DNA from: Priapulus caudatus
Taxonomy: Eukaryota > Priapulida > Priapulimorpha > Priapulimorphida > Priapulidae
Length of the DNA stretch: 28,590 bases
Direction: 5' to 3'
NCBI RefSeq assembly: GCF_000485595.1
Contig: NW_014577690.1
Span: 26,150 to 54,739, forward strand
The notes below the pieces were generated by a model. It was not told where the DNA came from. It saw only the letters and a program-made list of their open reading frames with translations, and did no database searches. Below, one piece after another: positions 1 to 8,577 of the stretch. Within the stretch, counting starts at the first letter, position 1. Every line of letters begins with the position of its first letter. The position numbers were made by a program, and so were the translations under genes.

Positions 1-11
1 ACGCAATTCAG

Positions 12-310
12 TGAGTGAGTGAGTGAGTGAGTGAGCGAGTGAGTGAGTGAGTGAGTGAGTGAGTGAGTGAGTGAGTGAGTGAGTGAGTAAGTGAGTAAGT
101 GACTGAATGCGTGAGTAAGTGAGTGAGTGAGTGAGTGAGTGAGTAAGTGAGTGAGTGAGTGAGTGAGTGAGTGAGTGAGTGAGTGAGTGAGTGAATGAGT
201 GAGAGAGTGAGAGTGACAGTGACAGTGAGAGTGTGTGAGTGAGTGAGTAAGGTAGTGAGTGCGTGAGTGAGTGAGTGAGTGAGCGAGCGAGCGCGTGCGT
301 GAGTGCGTGC
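12..310. repeat. (GAGT)n tetranucleotide array
   Basis: About 300 bases of GTGA/GAGT units with scattered substitutions, more degenerate after 190. The minus strand reads LTHSLTHS in all its ORFs, which is an artefact of the unit. It lies just upstream of the first visible sulfotransferase exon, probably within an intron. Confidence 0.95.
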
Positions 311-427
311 GTGCGTATTGCGCCTGTGCATGTGTTTTTCTTTGCGTGGGCAGGTGAGTGCATACATCTAATGTCAAGTGGTGCATCTACATGCCGATTC
401 TATCTTCAGCATCAGCTTGCATTGCAG

Positions 428-539
428 TTACCCCGGTAACAAGTACGTGCCACGGGACGAGATGGAGTCTCCGCGAATATTCAAAACGCACTATCCGTGG
501 AGAACGCTCCCACGGGAGGCTAAAGAGAAGAAGTGCAAG
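428..539 (+). CDS. Sulfotransferase exon a (KTH motif)
   Basis: Encodes YPGNKYVPRDEMESP, then RIFKTHYPWRTLP, then EAKEKKCK. The donor AAG|GTAGCC at 539/540 ends on a codon boundary. The acceptor TTGCAG|T at 427/428 is the best in-frame AG, but a second AG lies about 12 bases upstream, so the 5' edge is less sure than the 3' edge. The exon carries the catalytic His of the family. Confidence 0.75.
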
Positions 540-2804
540 GTAGCCATGGGGGGGGGTGTCTCCCGCAACGCCGCTGTGGGTCGGGGTCGGGGTTGGACAG
601 GTGAGAAGAAGAGGACCATAAATTGATTGATTGCTGGTTCTTACCGATGGAGAATATAGAAAGCGAAAAGACACCCTCGACCATTCGTCATTCAGTTTTA
701 TCCGAAATAGTGGGTGATACTCCATTAGGAGTGTTCCCAACTTTAATGACAAATAAATGTCATTAATGATATCAAAGTTGGGAACACTCCTAATGGAGCG
801 TTATCCGAAATAGTCGATCCACGTGCTATACGTGTGCATTACAGTGTCCTAAGCCACGTTCCAAGGAATCAGCGAACGACTTTCGGCAACACATTTGTGC
901 CTTTGATATGTAGAAACTGAATGCGGTATGTGTTACACAAACAAAGGCTTATATTCGTACAAATCTCAACGCATGTGACTTCTAACCGAATAATCATTCC
1001 ATACGGCAGATAATCTACGTGAGTCGAAACTTCAAGGACGTGGTGGTCTCCGGCTATTTCATGTTCAAGGATCTGTATCTAGTGCCGATGTCAGCGGGGA
1101 AGGGTGCCAATAAAACTGCCAAGAGTTCGACAGATCTTCTTGTTTCGACCGACTCCATTCGCAGTTACTTTAACCAGATGGCGTACGACCAAGGTGCGCA
1201 TGCATTTAAATTTACGCTGCTGCTATCACGTCCTTGAATGTACTAGTGTTTCCCCGTACCCCCACAGTGTCGCCAAGAAAAGCAAATAGATAGCATCTGA
1301 TTTAATGTGTTTATTCTGATGGCGGTAATTCATGTAGTATATAGTACAACAGGGGGAGGGTGACCGGCTGTATGGTCATTTAGAGTAAGGCAATGTATAG
1401 CAGTGTAATTTATTCCGTGTCAACTGCTTAGAATTTAAAAAACCATTTTCTCTTTCAGTGATATTTGGCAACTATTTTGAGCACAATCTGGAATACTGGG
1501 AGCAGAGAGACAGCGGCCATGTTCTATTCCTGCTCTACGAAGACCTGGTGGAGGTTAATGTTTGGATCTGTAACCATAGTAACCATCTCTAAAGGCCGCC
1601 GCACACCTACATCGCTTCATTGCTTCATCGCTTCATCGCTTCATCGTTTGTAAAATCGGCTCATCGGCTCATCGGCTCATCAGTTCCAAATCAAACATGT
1701 TTGATTTGGAACGATCACCCGATAAAAATAAAATCGTCTACAAATGAACGCGCACACCTACCCGATATCGGCTGATTTCTATCGGGCCGATCAAATCGCG
1801 TGAAAAATCGGCTGGTGTGCGGCGGCCTTAACCGTAGCGACGACGTGTTTAGCTTGCAATTTCATCTGCCACCATCTACTTATTTCACTCTTCCTTGATC
1901 TTGCCTGATCATATTATATATGCAGTTTTACAGAATTATTATACTTTAGCACCTGATATCGATCTAGCTGTCTATCTCTCTGTCTGTCACTCTGTCTGTC
2001 TGTGTATCTGTCTGTCTCTTCTTTCTCCTCCTCCTCCACGGCTGTCTCCTCCTCCTCTTCTTCCTCTCTTCTACCTCCATCTGCCTCCTTCTCCTTCTCC
2101 TCCTTCTCCTCCTCATCATCATCCTCGACCGGACTCTTTCTCCTCTTACTCTTCTTTCTCCTCTTATTCTTTTTCATCCTCCTCATCGCACCCTCCTCTC
2201 TTCCTGTTATTCACTTGCCTCACTCGGTACATCTTGTTCGCGTAGGACCTGGCAGGGGGCGTGCGTCGCATCGCTGAGTTTCTAGGTAAACAGCTGAGTG
2301 ACGATCAGGTGTCGGCCATTGTCGCTGAGACGAACTTCGAGCGCATGCGCACGAACCCGCTCACGAACTGGAATTTCACGAACCGCTCACGAACCGCTGG
2401 ACCGCTCACGAAGAATGGACTGCGCGACCCTAACGCTGCACCCATCATGCGCAAAGGTATAGGGCCGTAATCCTAATCCTAATCCTAACCCTAATTCTAA
2501 CCCTAACCCTAACCCTCATCCTGACCCTCACCGTCACTCTTAACACCTACGCATAAACTAGCGATCACTTAGGTATCTAACGTTATTTCTGCACACGCAA
2601 AAGTTCATCGTGGAATTCAGACATGCCTTGAAACGGTGTGTGTGTGCGTGCGTGCGTGTGTGCGTGTGTGTTTTTTCACAAATTTCTTCGACAGGAAAAG
2701 TTGGCGACTGGAAGAATTACTTTGACGATGAGATGAGCGACATCGCAGACGCCCTCTGCAGGAAACATTTCGAACCAGTCAACCTGAAACACAGATTCGA
2801 GTAG
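428..2804 (+). CDS. Cytosolic sulfotransferase (SULT-like), 3' five exons
   Basis: Family role: moves a sulfonate group from PAPS to a hydroxyl or amine of a small acceptor in the cytosol. The substrate cannot be told from this sequence. Five exons join in frame with GT/AG introns: 428-539, 1010-1193, 1459-1553, 2246-2456 and 2695-2804. Visible family landmarks are SPRIFKTH with the catalytic His in KTH, RNFKDVVVS with the Arg and Ser that bind the 3'-phosphate of PAPS, LFLLYEDL, RRIAEFLGKQLSD, and the closing RKGKVGDWKNYF, which matches the conserved RKGxxGDWKN PAPS loop. The stop is TAG at 2802-2804. The N-terminal part with the 5'-phosphosulfate loop (TYPKSGTTW-like) is absent, so the gene is partial at the left edge. 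Odd points: an insert after RNFKDVVVS (about residues 45-75 of the visible part) and a repeat-derived insert before RKG. All visible catalytic residues are kept, so the gene looks functional. Confidence 0.9.
698..814. mobile_element. Foldback palindrome flanked by 14-bp direct repeats
   Basis: The 25-base arms at 720-744 and 774-798 are perfect reverse complements. A further 7-bp pair (745-751 with 758-764) closes around a 6-base AT loop. Copies of TTATCCGAAATAGT at 698-711 and 801-814 flank the structure as direct repeats, like a target-site duplication. No coding capacity. It lies inside a sulfotransferase intron. It could be a small foldback element or the scar of a template-switch event. 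Confidence 0.75.
1010..1193 (+). CDS. Sulfotransferase exon b (RNxKDVVVS, PAPS site)
   Basis: Acceptor CGGCAG|ATA at 1009/1010 continues the frame as IIYVSRNFKDVVVSGYF. The Arg and Ser of RNFKDVVVS are the residues that contact the 3'-phosphate of PAPS in this family. Donor CAAG|GTGCGC at 1193/1194, phase 1. The stretch LYLVPMSAGKGANKTAKSS is longer than the equivalent loop in vertebrate SULT1 enzymes and probably lies by the acceptor pocket. Confidence 0.85.
1459..1553 (+). CDS. Sulfotransferase exon c
   Basis: A strong pyrimidine-rich acceptor (TTTTCTCTTTCAG|TG) precedes 1459. With the leftover G of the previous exon it encodes VIFGNYFEHNLEYWEQ and then VLFLLYEDLVE, matching the family segment that ends in LFLxYEDM. 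Donor GAG|GTTAAT at 1553/1554. The exon is 95 bases and restores phase 0. Confidence 0.85.
1593..1828. mobile_element. Harbinger-type MITE, 236 bp, TAA target duplication
   Basis: Perfect 15-bp terminal inverted repeats AGGCCGCCGCACACC / GGTGTGCGGCGGCCT, with TAA on each side (1590-1592 and 1829-1831). A 3-bp TAA/TTA duplication is the PIF/Harbinger habit. Inside are 8-bp tandem repeats ATCGCTTC (about 1609-1648) and ATCGGCTC (about 1656-1682) and a perfect 30-bp palindrome at 1683-1712. No transposase, so it is non-autonomous. It sits in the sulfotransferase intron at 1554-2245. Confidence 0.8.
1960..2215. repeat. Polypyrimidine (TCTG)n/(TCC)n tract in intron
   Basis: TCTG units at about 1967-2020 pass into an almost pure CTC/TCC/TTC tract to about 2215. 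It lies just before the exon d acceptor and may act as, or interfere with, its pyrimidine tract. Homopurine-homopyrimidine DNA of this length can form triplex structures. The ORFs here (SSSSS, EEEEE) are repeat artefacts. Confidence 0.85.
2246..2456 (+). CDS. Sulfotransferase exon d with repeat-derived insert
   Basis: Acceptor CGCGTAG|GAC. Encodes DLAGGVRRIAEFLGKQLSDD, then a helix ending in NFERMRTNPLTN, then a segment with no family match (about NFTNRSRTAGPLTKNGLRDP), then APIMRK. Usual family members have about 17 residues between NPMTN and MRKG. Here there are about 26. The extra residues come from a DNA repeat with five CACGAA boxes at 2350-2412. Donor AAAG|GTATAG at 2456/2457. Confidence 0.85.
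2468..2536. repeat. Interstitial telomere-like (TAACCC)n tract
   Basis: Starts 12 bases after the exon d donor with TAATCC units, grading into TAACCC and then CCTGACCCTCACC variants. The complement is TTAGGG, the metazoan telomere unit. About 70 bases, degenerate and intronic, so a short interstitial site rather than a chromosome end. Confidence 0.75.
2695..2804 (+). CDS. Sulfotransferase terminal exon (RKGxxGDWKN)
   Basis: Acceptor TTCTTCGACAG|GA. It completes RKGKVGDWKNYFDDEMSD and ends LKHRFE-stop. This is the typical C-terminus of cytosolic sulfotransferases, where RKG binds the 3'-phosphate of PAPS. TAG at 2802-2804. Confidence 0.9.
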
Positions 2805-2811
2805 CAGACGA

Positions 2812-3068
2812 AATTAGTATATCTGTATAAACTGTCGGCATTAAAAAATAGACTCGTGCATTTATTACAAGTCACAAAAGGTGCTTTAACATCACGAAAT
2901 AGCGATTAATGCATCAGCAAGCACGGACTTGCCTAGCCAGTTGTGCCTTCACTACCTCATGATCACTGCAGCATATATGCTCTCGGCATTCTACATAACG
3001 CAACAAGTACGTTAATATTTTAATAGAAATTATTATATCTGTATAAACTATCGGTGTTAAAATAGAAT
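2812..3068. repeat. Short direct repeat pair, about 40 bp
   Basis: TATATCTGTATAAACTGTCG near 2816 recurs near 3032 as TATATCTGTATAAACTATCG, with similar flanks on both sides (GCATTAAAAAATAG versus GTGTTAAAATAG). The spacing is about 216 bases, in the 3' flank of the sulfotransferase. Confidence 0.7.
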
Positions 3069-3081
3069 TTTTACAAATAAA
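2840..3081 (+). promoter_or_regulatory. Candidate poly(A) signals of the sulfotransferase
   Basis: ATTAAA at 2840-2845 lies 36 bases after the stop codon. AATAAA at 3076-3081 is a second, stronger hexamer. The two sites sit near the two copies of a short direct repeat (2812-2850 and 3028-3068), so alternative 3' ends are possible. Neither is proved. Confidence 0.4.
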
Positions 3082-3129
3082 CGTTTGCTCATGCAATTCG
3101 CGCCGCGTTGCGTCGTTCACGTAGTGGAC

Positions 3130-4372
3130 GAGATGCGGCAAGGACGCACGCACACGCGCGCACTCACACAGGGGATTTGTGATAGGGTGTTTGTCTTAAC
3201 CGAAACAACGTGTACGTGCACACTAACGTACAGACGTGTACCTGCACACGCGCGCACACACGCACGCACGCACGTGTACGTGCACACACACGGACGCACG
3301 CACTGCAGCCGATGCAACGCACGCGTAAGTTCATCACACGCACAACACGTCGCGTTGATAGGTTAGCGACATAACCGCCATGCACGCACGTATACGTGTC
3401 ACGCACGCACCATTGCACGTGTCACGCAGCGGGCGTACGCCGCACAATTTGGGCACGTGTCACCACGAGGGCATGGGCGTGCGAGAGTCACCACGTACGT
3501 GCTACGTGTACGTGCATCACGAATCGCAAACACGCGACCGCACCCACGCACGGTTGGGCAGCACGCACGTGTAGGTAAACACGCAACGCCAGCACGCACT
3601 ACGTTACGCACGCTACCGCGTAGTCGTGACACGCATGCAGCGCACCTGCCTCATGTGTCGTGGCTATGCGGTCGCGCACGGCGCGCCACGTGTACAGTAT
3701 CTACCAAGTCATGCAGAAACGCACACGCAACGGAGGGCACCAACACTTACGTCACAACGCATGCACGGCACGGCATCAACCAAGCCCCTCCACCACGCCG
3801 AACCAACCGGACCGTGCCTAGGCGTCGACACGCAGTCACGCATGCGCACGCACGGCATGACCTGTACACACATCGAGCCAGCGTACGCACGCACGCACGC
3901 ATCACACACGTGTACGTGCACACGCGCGCACACACGCAACGCATGCACGTGACGTGTCTCGCACACGCACGCACGCACGTGTACGTGTTACACGAAAGCG
4001 TACAGACGTGTACCTGCACACGCCGCGCACACAACGCACGCACGCACGCACGTACGTGTACGTGCACACACACGGACGAGCCCGCATGCACACACGTATA
4101 AGTCCACACGCACGCACGCACGGCATACACACACATGTACGTGCGCACGAACGCACACAGCGCAGCCGCACTACCACGCATGCACGCACGTGTACGTGCG
4201 CACGCACTTGTACGTGTACGGTGGCACACGCACGCAGGCCCGCACGTGTACGTGTAGGCCTACGTGCACACGAACGCAAACACGCACACACCGCACGCCA
4301 TGTACGCACGTGCGCCACACGCACCGCACGCACAGCGACGCAACGCACGCACGCACGCAAGCACGCGCACAC
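3130..4372. repeat. CG/CA-rich minisatellite array 1
   Basis: Roughly 1.2 kb built from variants of (ACGC)n-ACGTGTACGTGCAC-(ACAC)n. The core CACGTGTACGTGCAC recurs many times, often degenerate. Almost every step alternates purine and pyrimidine. All long ORFs on both strands are low-complexity (THARTHA, CVRACVR) and are not genes. Confidence 0.9.
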
Positions 4373-4785
4373 AAGAATGTGACAACCCTTACACATGTGT
4401 GGGGTATGAACCTTGTTTTGTTTTTCTACATGCAAAAATACTCCTGAAATTTTATATACTACACAGTATATATATATACCGTTAGGTAAACGGTAAACAA
4501 ACCGATCTACATAGCATCGATCTACGCCTTCTAGTTTTACGAATACCTTGAGTCTCAAAACTCATAATTTCACTCCGAATCAACGGTAGAGCATTGTATT
4601 CTTTAGTTCATGTATGACTGGGTAATATAGACTGTCCCTGTTTTAATTTCTAGGTAGGTAGTGCCTGCCATCTGTTGCAAATCAGAGTAACAAAAACCAA
4701 TAATCTATCCACGAGCTGACTCGTGGATCCGCGGGATGCGTTTTGATTGTTTCTCTCACGAGCTAACTTGTGGAAAACTAAAAGC
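4373..4785. other. Unique-looking non-coding stretch
   Basis: No gene seen. The only structure is a pair of palindromic boxes: CCACGAGCTGACTCGTGG at 4709-4726 and a degenerate copy, CACGAGCTAACTTGTGG, near 4758-4774. Confidence 0.5.
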
Positions 4786-4826
4786 GAGTGTGTATGCATG
4801 TGCATGTGTGGTGTGTGTGTGTGGTG

Positions 4827-4861
<35 letters not shown>

Positions 4862-4945
4862 AGATAGAGAGTGAGTGTGTGTGTGTGTGTGTTTGTGTGT
4901 GGTGCGCTGCGTGTGTGTGTGCGCGCGCGTATGTGTGTGTGCGTG

Positions 4946-4987
<42 letters not shown>

Positions 4988-5004
4988 ATGTGTGTCTGCG
5001 CAGC

Positions 5005-5036
<32 letters not shown>

Positions 5037-5385
5037 TGTGTGTGTGTGTCATGGTGTGTGTGTGTGAGTAAATGTGTGTGTGTGTGTGTGTCCGCGTGTG
5101 TGAGAATGTGTGCGTGTGTGTGTGGTGTTGTGTGTGTGTGCGTGTGTGTGTGTGTGTGTGCTGCGCGCGGGTGTGTTGTGTGTTTTGTGTGTTTTGTGTG
5201 TGTGTGCGTGTGTGTGTGTGTGCGTGCGCGCGCGTATGTGTGTATGTGTGGTGTGCGTGGCGCGCGTGTGTGTATGTGAGTGTGTGTGTGTGAGTGTGTG
5301 TGTGTGTGTTTGTGTGTGTGTCACTGTGCGTGTGTGTGAGTGGGTGTGCGTCTGTATGTGTGTGCGTGCGGGCGTGCGTACACAT
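4785..5385. repeat. Compound (TG)n / (TGCG)n microsatellite
   Basis: About 600 bases of TG dinucleotides interrupted by GCGCGC, TATG and GAGTG patches. Both strands are open over long distances only because the repeat has no stop codons in most frames. Not coding. Confidence 0.95.
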
Positions 5386-5867
5386 CTTCGTTGTGCTGGA
5401 TTAGGGAGCTTGCTTGCAATCCTAATTTTAGTGAATATATGTTATACTTGGTTTGTTTACCTAATTCGCGTTATGTTTTATGATATCGTGTTGCCGGCGT
5501 GCACTCACGCTAGCGCATACAGACATCACCTCCCTTATAAATTTCTGGTGTGATCATGACTCTATCTGAAAAAAATTTCTAACGACATTCGATAGGTTTG
5601 AAAACGATAATTATATATTAATTATTAATATTGAGAGCATAGTGCCCCAACAACAGGCATTAAGTTGTTTAGTGCATCACATGGACTATGCAATCTACTT
5701 TTCATGCGTATATACCCTTCTTATACTCCCTAATTTTGCCGTGCATTCGATGTAACAAAAACGTTCGACACAAACACAACCACCGTTCGAAATTACTCTT
5801 GCGTGGCGCCCAGACGCAGGAGATTCGTGACGTAAACCAAATGCGTTATAATAACAATGCGTCGCGC

Positions 5868-5902
5868 AAGCAATAGTGCTGCTCAAGCGGGCACTATTGC
5901 TT
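5868..5902. repeat. Perfect 12-bp inverted repeat
   Basis: AAGCAATAGTGC at 5868-5879 pairs with GCACTATTGCTT at 5891-5902 around an 11-base loop. CGGGCACTAT at 5888-5897 also pairs with ATAGTGCCCG at 5967-5976, so two alternative hairpins share bases. Confidence 0.75.
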
Positions 5903-6337
5903 CATAGTGCCTGCTGCGTTATCCAATAAGATTGCAGCGATTTATCACGTCATGCACTAATAGGATATAGTGCCCGAGATAGAACAATATATGCTGGTAT
6001 CACTTGAAACAAAGATCGAGCCACACAATATTAATGTATCATCTTTTTTTCAGACAATTACGAAAGTAAATATTACACGTTATTAAATTTATCAATGTTT
6101 ATTTACCAAGAAATTAAATCTATTCAATTAACATTGTACAAAATTATTACTGAATTCAAACTGATATAAGCCTACCACCATCGAACTAAATGCCCCGGAT
6201 CATTTAATAATATTAAAGTAATAATAATATATAAGTAATATATATAAGTATTATATAATAAGATAAAATAATAATACGAATATATATAATATAATCATAA
6301 TGTAAATTCTTTATTTAATCTTCCCATATCACCTAAG

Positions 6338-6340
<3 letters not shown>

Positions 6341-6382
<42 letters not shown>
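6341..6382. repeat. (TA)21 microsatellite
   Basis: Forty-two bases of pure TA followed by imperfect TA-rich sequence to about 6400. Confidence 0.95.
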
Positions 6383-6389
<7 letters not shown>

Positions 6390-6985
6390 TAATATAAAAT
6401 GTGTAAATATATGTTTATGGACTGTTACTACAGTTACATAGTTTACTTTACTTTACTTTAGTTTGTTTATTTAGCACCACTTGATACATGGTGTACAACA
6501 TTTACACACATCAACAGTAGGAGCATATCTAATGTGCATAATGGCTGATATCTTCTGGAATTTCTAAAATATGATCAATTGAATTAAATTTGATAATGAT
6601 TTAAATGCAAATTTATATATTACTCATGCATCTATACAAATGAACTCCGTATCCTCAGCTGTACCACTCATTACACAATTATATTACAAAACAGCTGCTA
6701 TGGTAACGGGCAAGTCGACAAGTCCACAAACATTATGATCTAAAAATTCACATCTCACGCAGTGAAACGGTGTGTCTCCTCTACGCAGGTAGGTGGACTA
6801 TGGAATGATGACAGCCTTACCAGCATTGTATTGTTAAAATCTTTACACTGTCATAGCCAGACCAGATTGCCAGACTAACACAAATTAAGAGAGCGTATGA
6901 AATACAAGAAGAGTCTCTACGTACATAGGACAGAATACATACTGACGCCAAACAGCTAGCGCAATGGAGTAAATTTATGGATGGT

Positions 6986-7235
6986 AAATTTATTGTGACT
7001 GTTCGCTGGGAGCCATGCATCCGTGCGCCGGCCTATGGATTTGGCGCACGGACGCATAGCTCCCAGCGCCTCATACTTTCGTACCACGTTCCCGCGGTCG
7101 CGTGCGCCTTGCTGCGGAACTGCGCGCTACACCGCGCTCGGCGGTCAGGATCAACGCCTCCTTTGTGCATCGCCTCCTTTGCGCATCGCCTCTCTAGTAT
7201 CTGGTCTCTCCTCTGGACAAGAGGCAGCCCCAAAC
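6986..7235. mobile_element. Hairpin-headed interspersed repeat, copy 1
   Basis: A 25-bp imperfect inverted repeat (2 mismatches) at about 7006-7068, built on GCTGGGAGC...GCTCCCAGC, is followed by about 165 bases ending near TCTCTCCTCTGGAC. The same unit recurs at 7864, and in worn or truncated form at about 10130, 18565 and (minus strand) 28165. No coding capacity. Family unknown. Repeated presence with a terminal-style hairpin suggests a small non-autonomous mobile element. Confidence 0.7.
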
Positions 7236-7245
7236 GCGCGACATA

Positions 7246-7863
7246 GAAATAACCCTGCACTATGTCAACAATACTTTGCCGGGTCTTTAGTATGTGCGAA
7301 ACGGGCTATAAAAGCAAAAGCCAGAGTTCTGTTCATAGCACGAGGGTTTTGACTACCCACGTAGCTGGGGTTTTGCTCGAAATGGCCCTGAGAAATGTTT
7401 GGGTAATGTGCGCGCGTCCTATAGCCGTCAAAAACGGAGTTTAAACGTTTTCCGTCGAGACACGCCCACGGCAACTGCCAATCACCGCGCGCGCGCTTCT
7501 AGCATAGGCCAGCTCTGTTGCTGGGCAAATTGCCTGTGATTATTTTTACCCGTACTCTAAACACGGCCAGGACGTACTATGGCTATGGCTCGTAGCAACG
7601 TACTTACGATGTACGACCGGTTTGAAACATAGTGCAATCGGCCAATCACGGACACGTGCTCTGTAGCTGGGGAAATTACGTGTCATAGTCTATACGCATC
7701 GAAGCCATTCTATACGATTCACATACAGGTTTCGACACGAGATTCACTGCGCGCCTGACAAGACGACGGCAGTCGACGTATATAAGGACCGCCCGGGGTT
7801 GACTGCCCCCCCCACATCTCGTCTCCTACATATGCCGTCCGATAGATGGCGCCACTAGTCTAC
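7246..7863. other. Spacer with CCAAT and TATA-like boxes, no gene
   Basis: No supported gene. Holds CCAATCAC boxes near 7479 and 7642 and a TATATAAGG box near 7780. A TATAAAAG box lies near 7312. It is bounded by two copies of the hairpin repeat. Confidence 0.4.
7770..7812 (+). promoter_or_regulatory. TATA-like box inside an inverted repeat
   Basis: GGCAGTCGAC (about 7769) and GTTGACTGCC (about 7798) form 10-bp arms with one mismatch. Between them lies TATATAAGG followed by CCGCCC. The layout looks like a core promoter, but no gene follows within reach, so function is unproved. Confidence 0.25.
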
Positions 7864-8107
7864 AAAAATTTATCGTGACTGTTTGCTGGGAGCCATGCAT
7901 CCGTGCGCCAACCTATGGATTTGGCGCATGGATGCATAGCTCCCAGCGCCTCATACTTTTGTAGCACGTTCCCGCGATCGCGTGCGCCTTGCTGCGGAAC
8001 TGCGCGCTACACTGCGCTTAGCGGTCAGGATCAACGCCTCCTTTGCACATCACCTCTCTAGCATCCAGTTCTCTCCTCTGGACTAGTGGTGCCCCCGGAC
8101 GCACCGT
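7864..8107. mobile_element. Hairpin-headed interspersed repeat, copy 2
   Basis: Second full copy, about 85-90% like copy 1 by eye over the hairpin and the following GC-rich body. It starts at the shared AAATTTAT-GTGACTGTT-GCTGGG and ends near CTCTCCTCTGGACTAG. Same orientation as copy 1, about 880 bases downstream. Confidence 0.7.
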
Positions 8108-8504
8108 CCTTGTGCAAACCGAAGGTTTGAGTTCATATATGCAGCGGCACGCTCCCCCTACTGGCAATTTAATACAAAACAGGGAATTACATATGAGAAT
8201 TCACTGGGAATTCGTCTAATCTGAATTCGTGGGCAACAGTGACTGACTTGACACAGCGTTTGCTGGTAAGCATGTCATGGTAGCATCGTTGAAAATTTTT
8301 GGCATTTAAAAGCGCACGAAAAACTATAATAAAACGTAAATAACCCTAATTACCTCAATGGCTACGCCCACCAAATGCCAATCACGATGTTTACTTGGTG
8401 ACGTGGCCCTCCGAATTCCCATTGGTTGATACAAATCACGTGCCTCAAACTCCTCAATGACGCCACAGTGTTGTCAAGGCATATCCATAACACAAAAGCC
8501 CAAT

Positions 8505-8577
8505 GCCTCAATAGCTGAACGCCTACGGCAGAGACGACACAGCTGAAATGTCGTTGGATCGAATCCCATCTGTTTTT
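8505..8577 (+). ncRNA. tRNA-like (SINE-head) segment with A/B boxes
   Basis: TAGCTGAAC at 8512-8520 resembles a Pol III A box. GGATCGAATCC at 8556-8566 is close to the B box GGTTCGAATCC. A T6 run at 8572-8577 could terminate Pol III. ACGACA (8534-8539) pairs with TGTCGT (8549-8554) where the anticodon stem would be. The T stem is mismatched and the anticodon loop lacks the U33 position, so it is not a working tRNA. More likely a SINE head or tRNA relic. Confidence 0.35.

Larger units (their letters stand above)
5386..6985. other. AT-rich intergenic DNA, no gene seen
   Basis: No ORF here resembles a protein. It contains a cluster of ATAGTGC boxes in both orientations (5638-5976), including a perfect 12-bp stem at 5868-5879/5891-5902, a highly AT-rich block (6200-6310), a (TA)21 tract and TTTAC repeats near 6445. 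The part from 6520 to 6980 shows nothing I recognise. Confidence 0.5.

Noticed and set aside
698-814. CRISPR-like or rho-independent terminator reading of the hairpin
   Set aside because: Eukaryotic intronic setting, a single palindrome, no repeat-spacer array. The foldback reading fits better.
1895-2277. Ser-rich and Glu/Lys-rich ORFs
   Set aside because: Translation of the intronic pyrimidine tract, which overlaps a sulfotransferase intron.
2468-2536. A chromosome end
   Set aside because: Only about 70 degenerate bases, inside an intron with coding exons on both sides.
3457-4229. Long ORFs on both strands in the CG/CA array
   Set aside because: Composition is only the repeat unit read in different frames (THAR, CVRA). 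No domain, and both strands are open at once.
4871-5553. Cys/Val-rich ORFs and the opposite Thr/His-rich ORFs
   Set aside because: Direct translation of (TG)n and (CA)n. No coding signal.
7023-7352. 109-codon ORF
   Set aside because: Most of it is the hairpin repeat. The second copy of the repeat at 7887 does not keep the frame.
8505-8577. A working tRNA gene
   Set aside because: The B-box-like word is present, but the T stem is mismatched, U33 is missing and no acceptor stem forms. Kept only as a tRNA-like relic.
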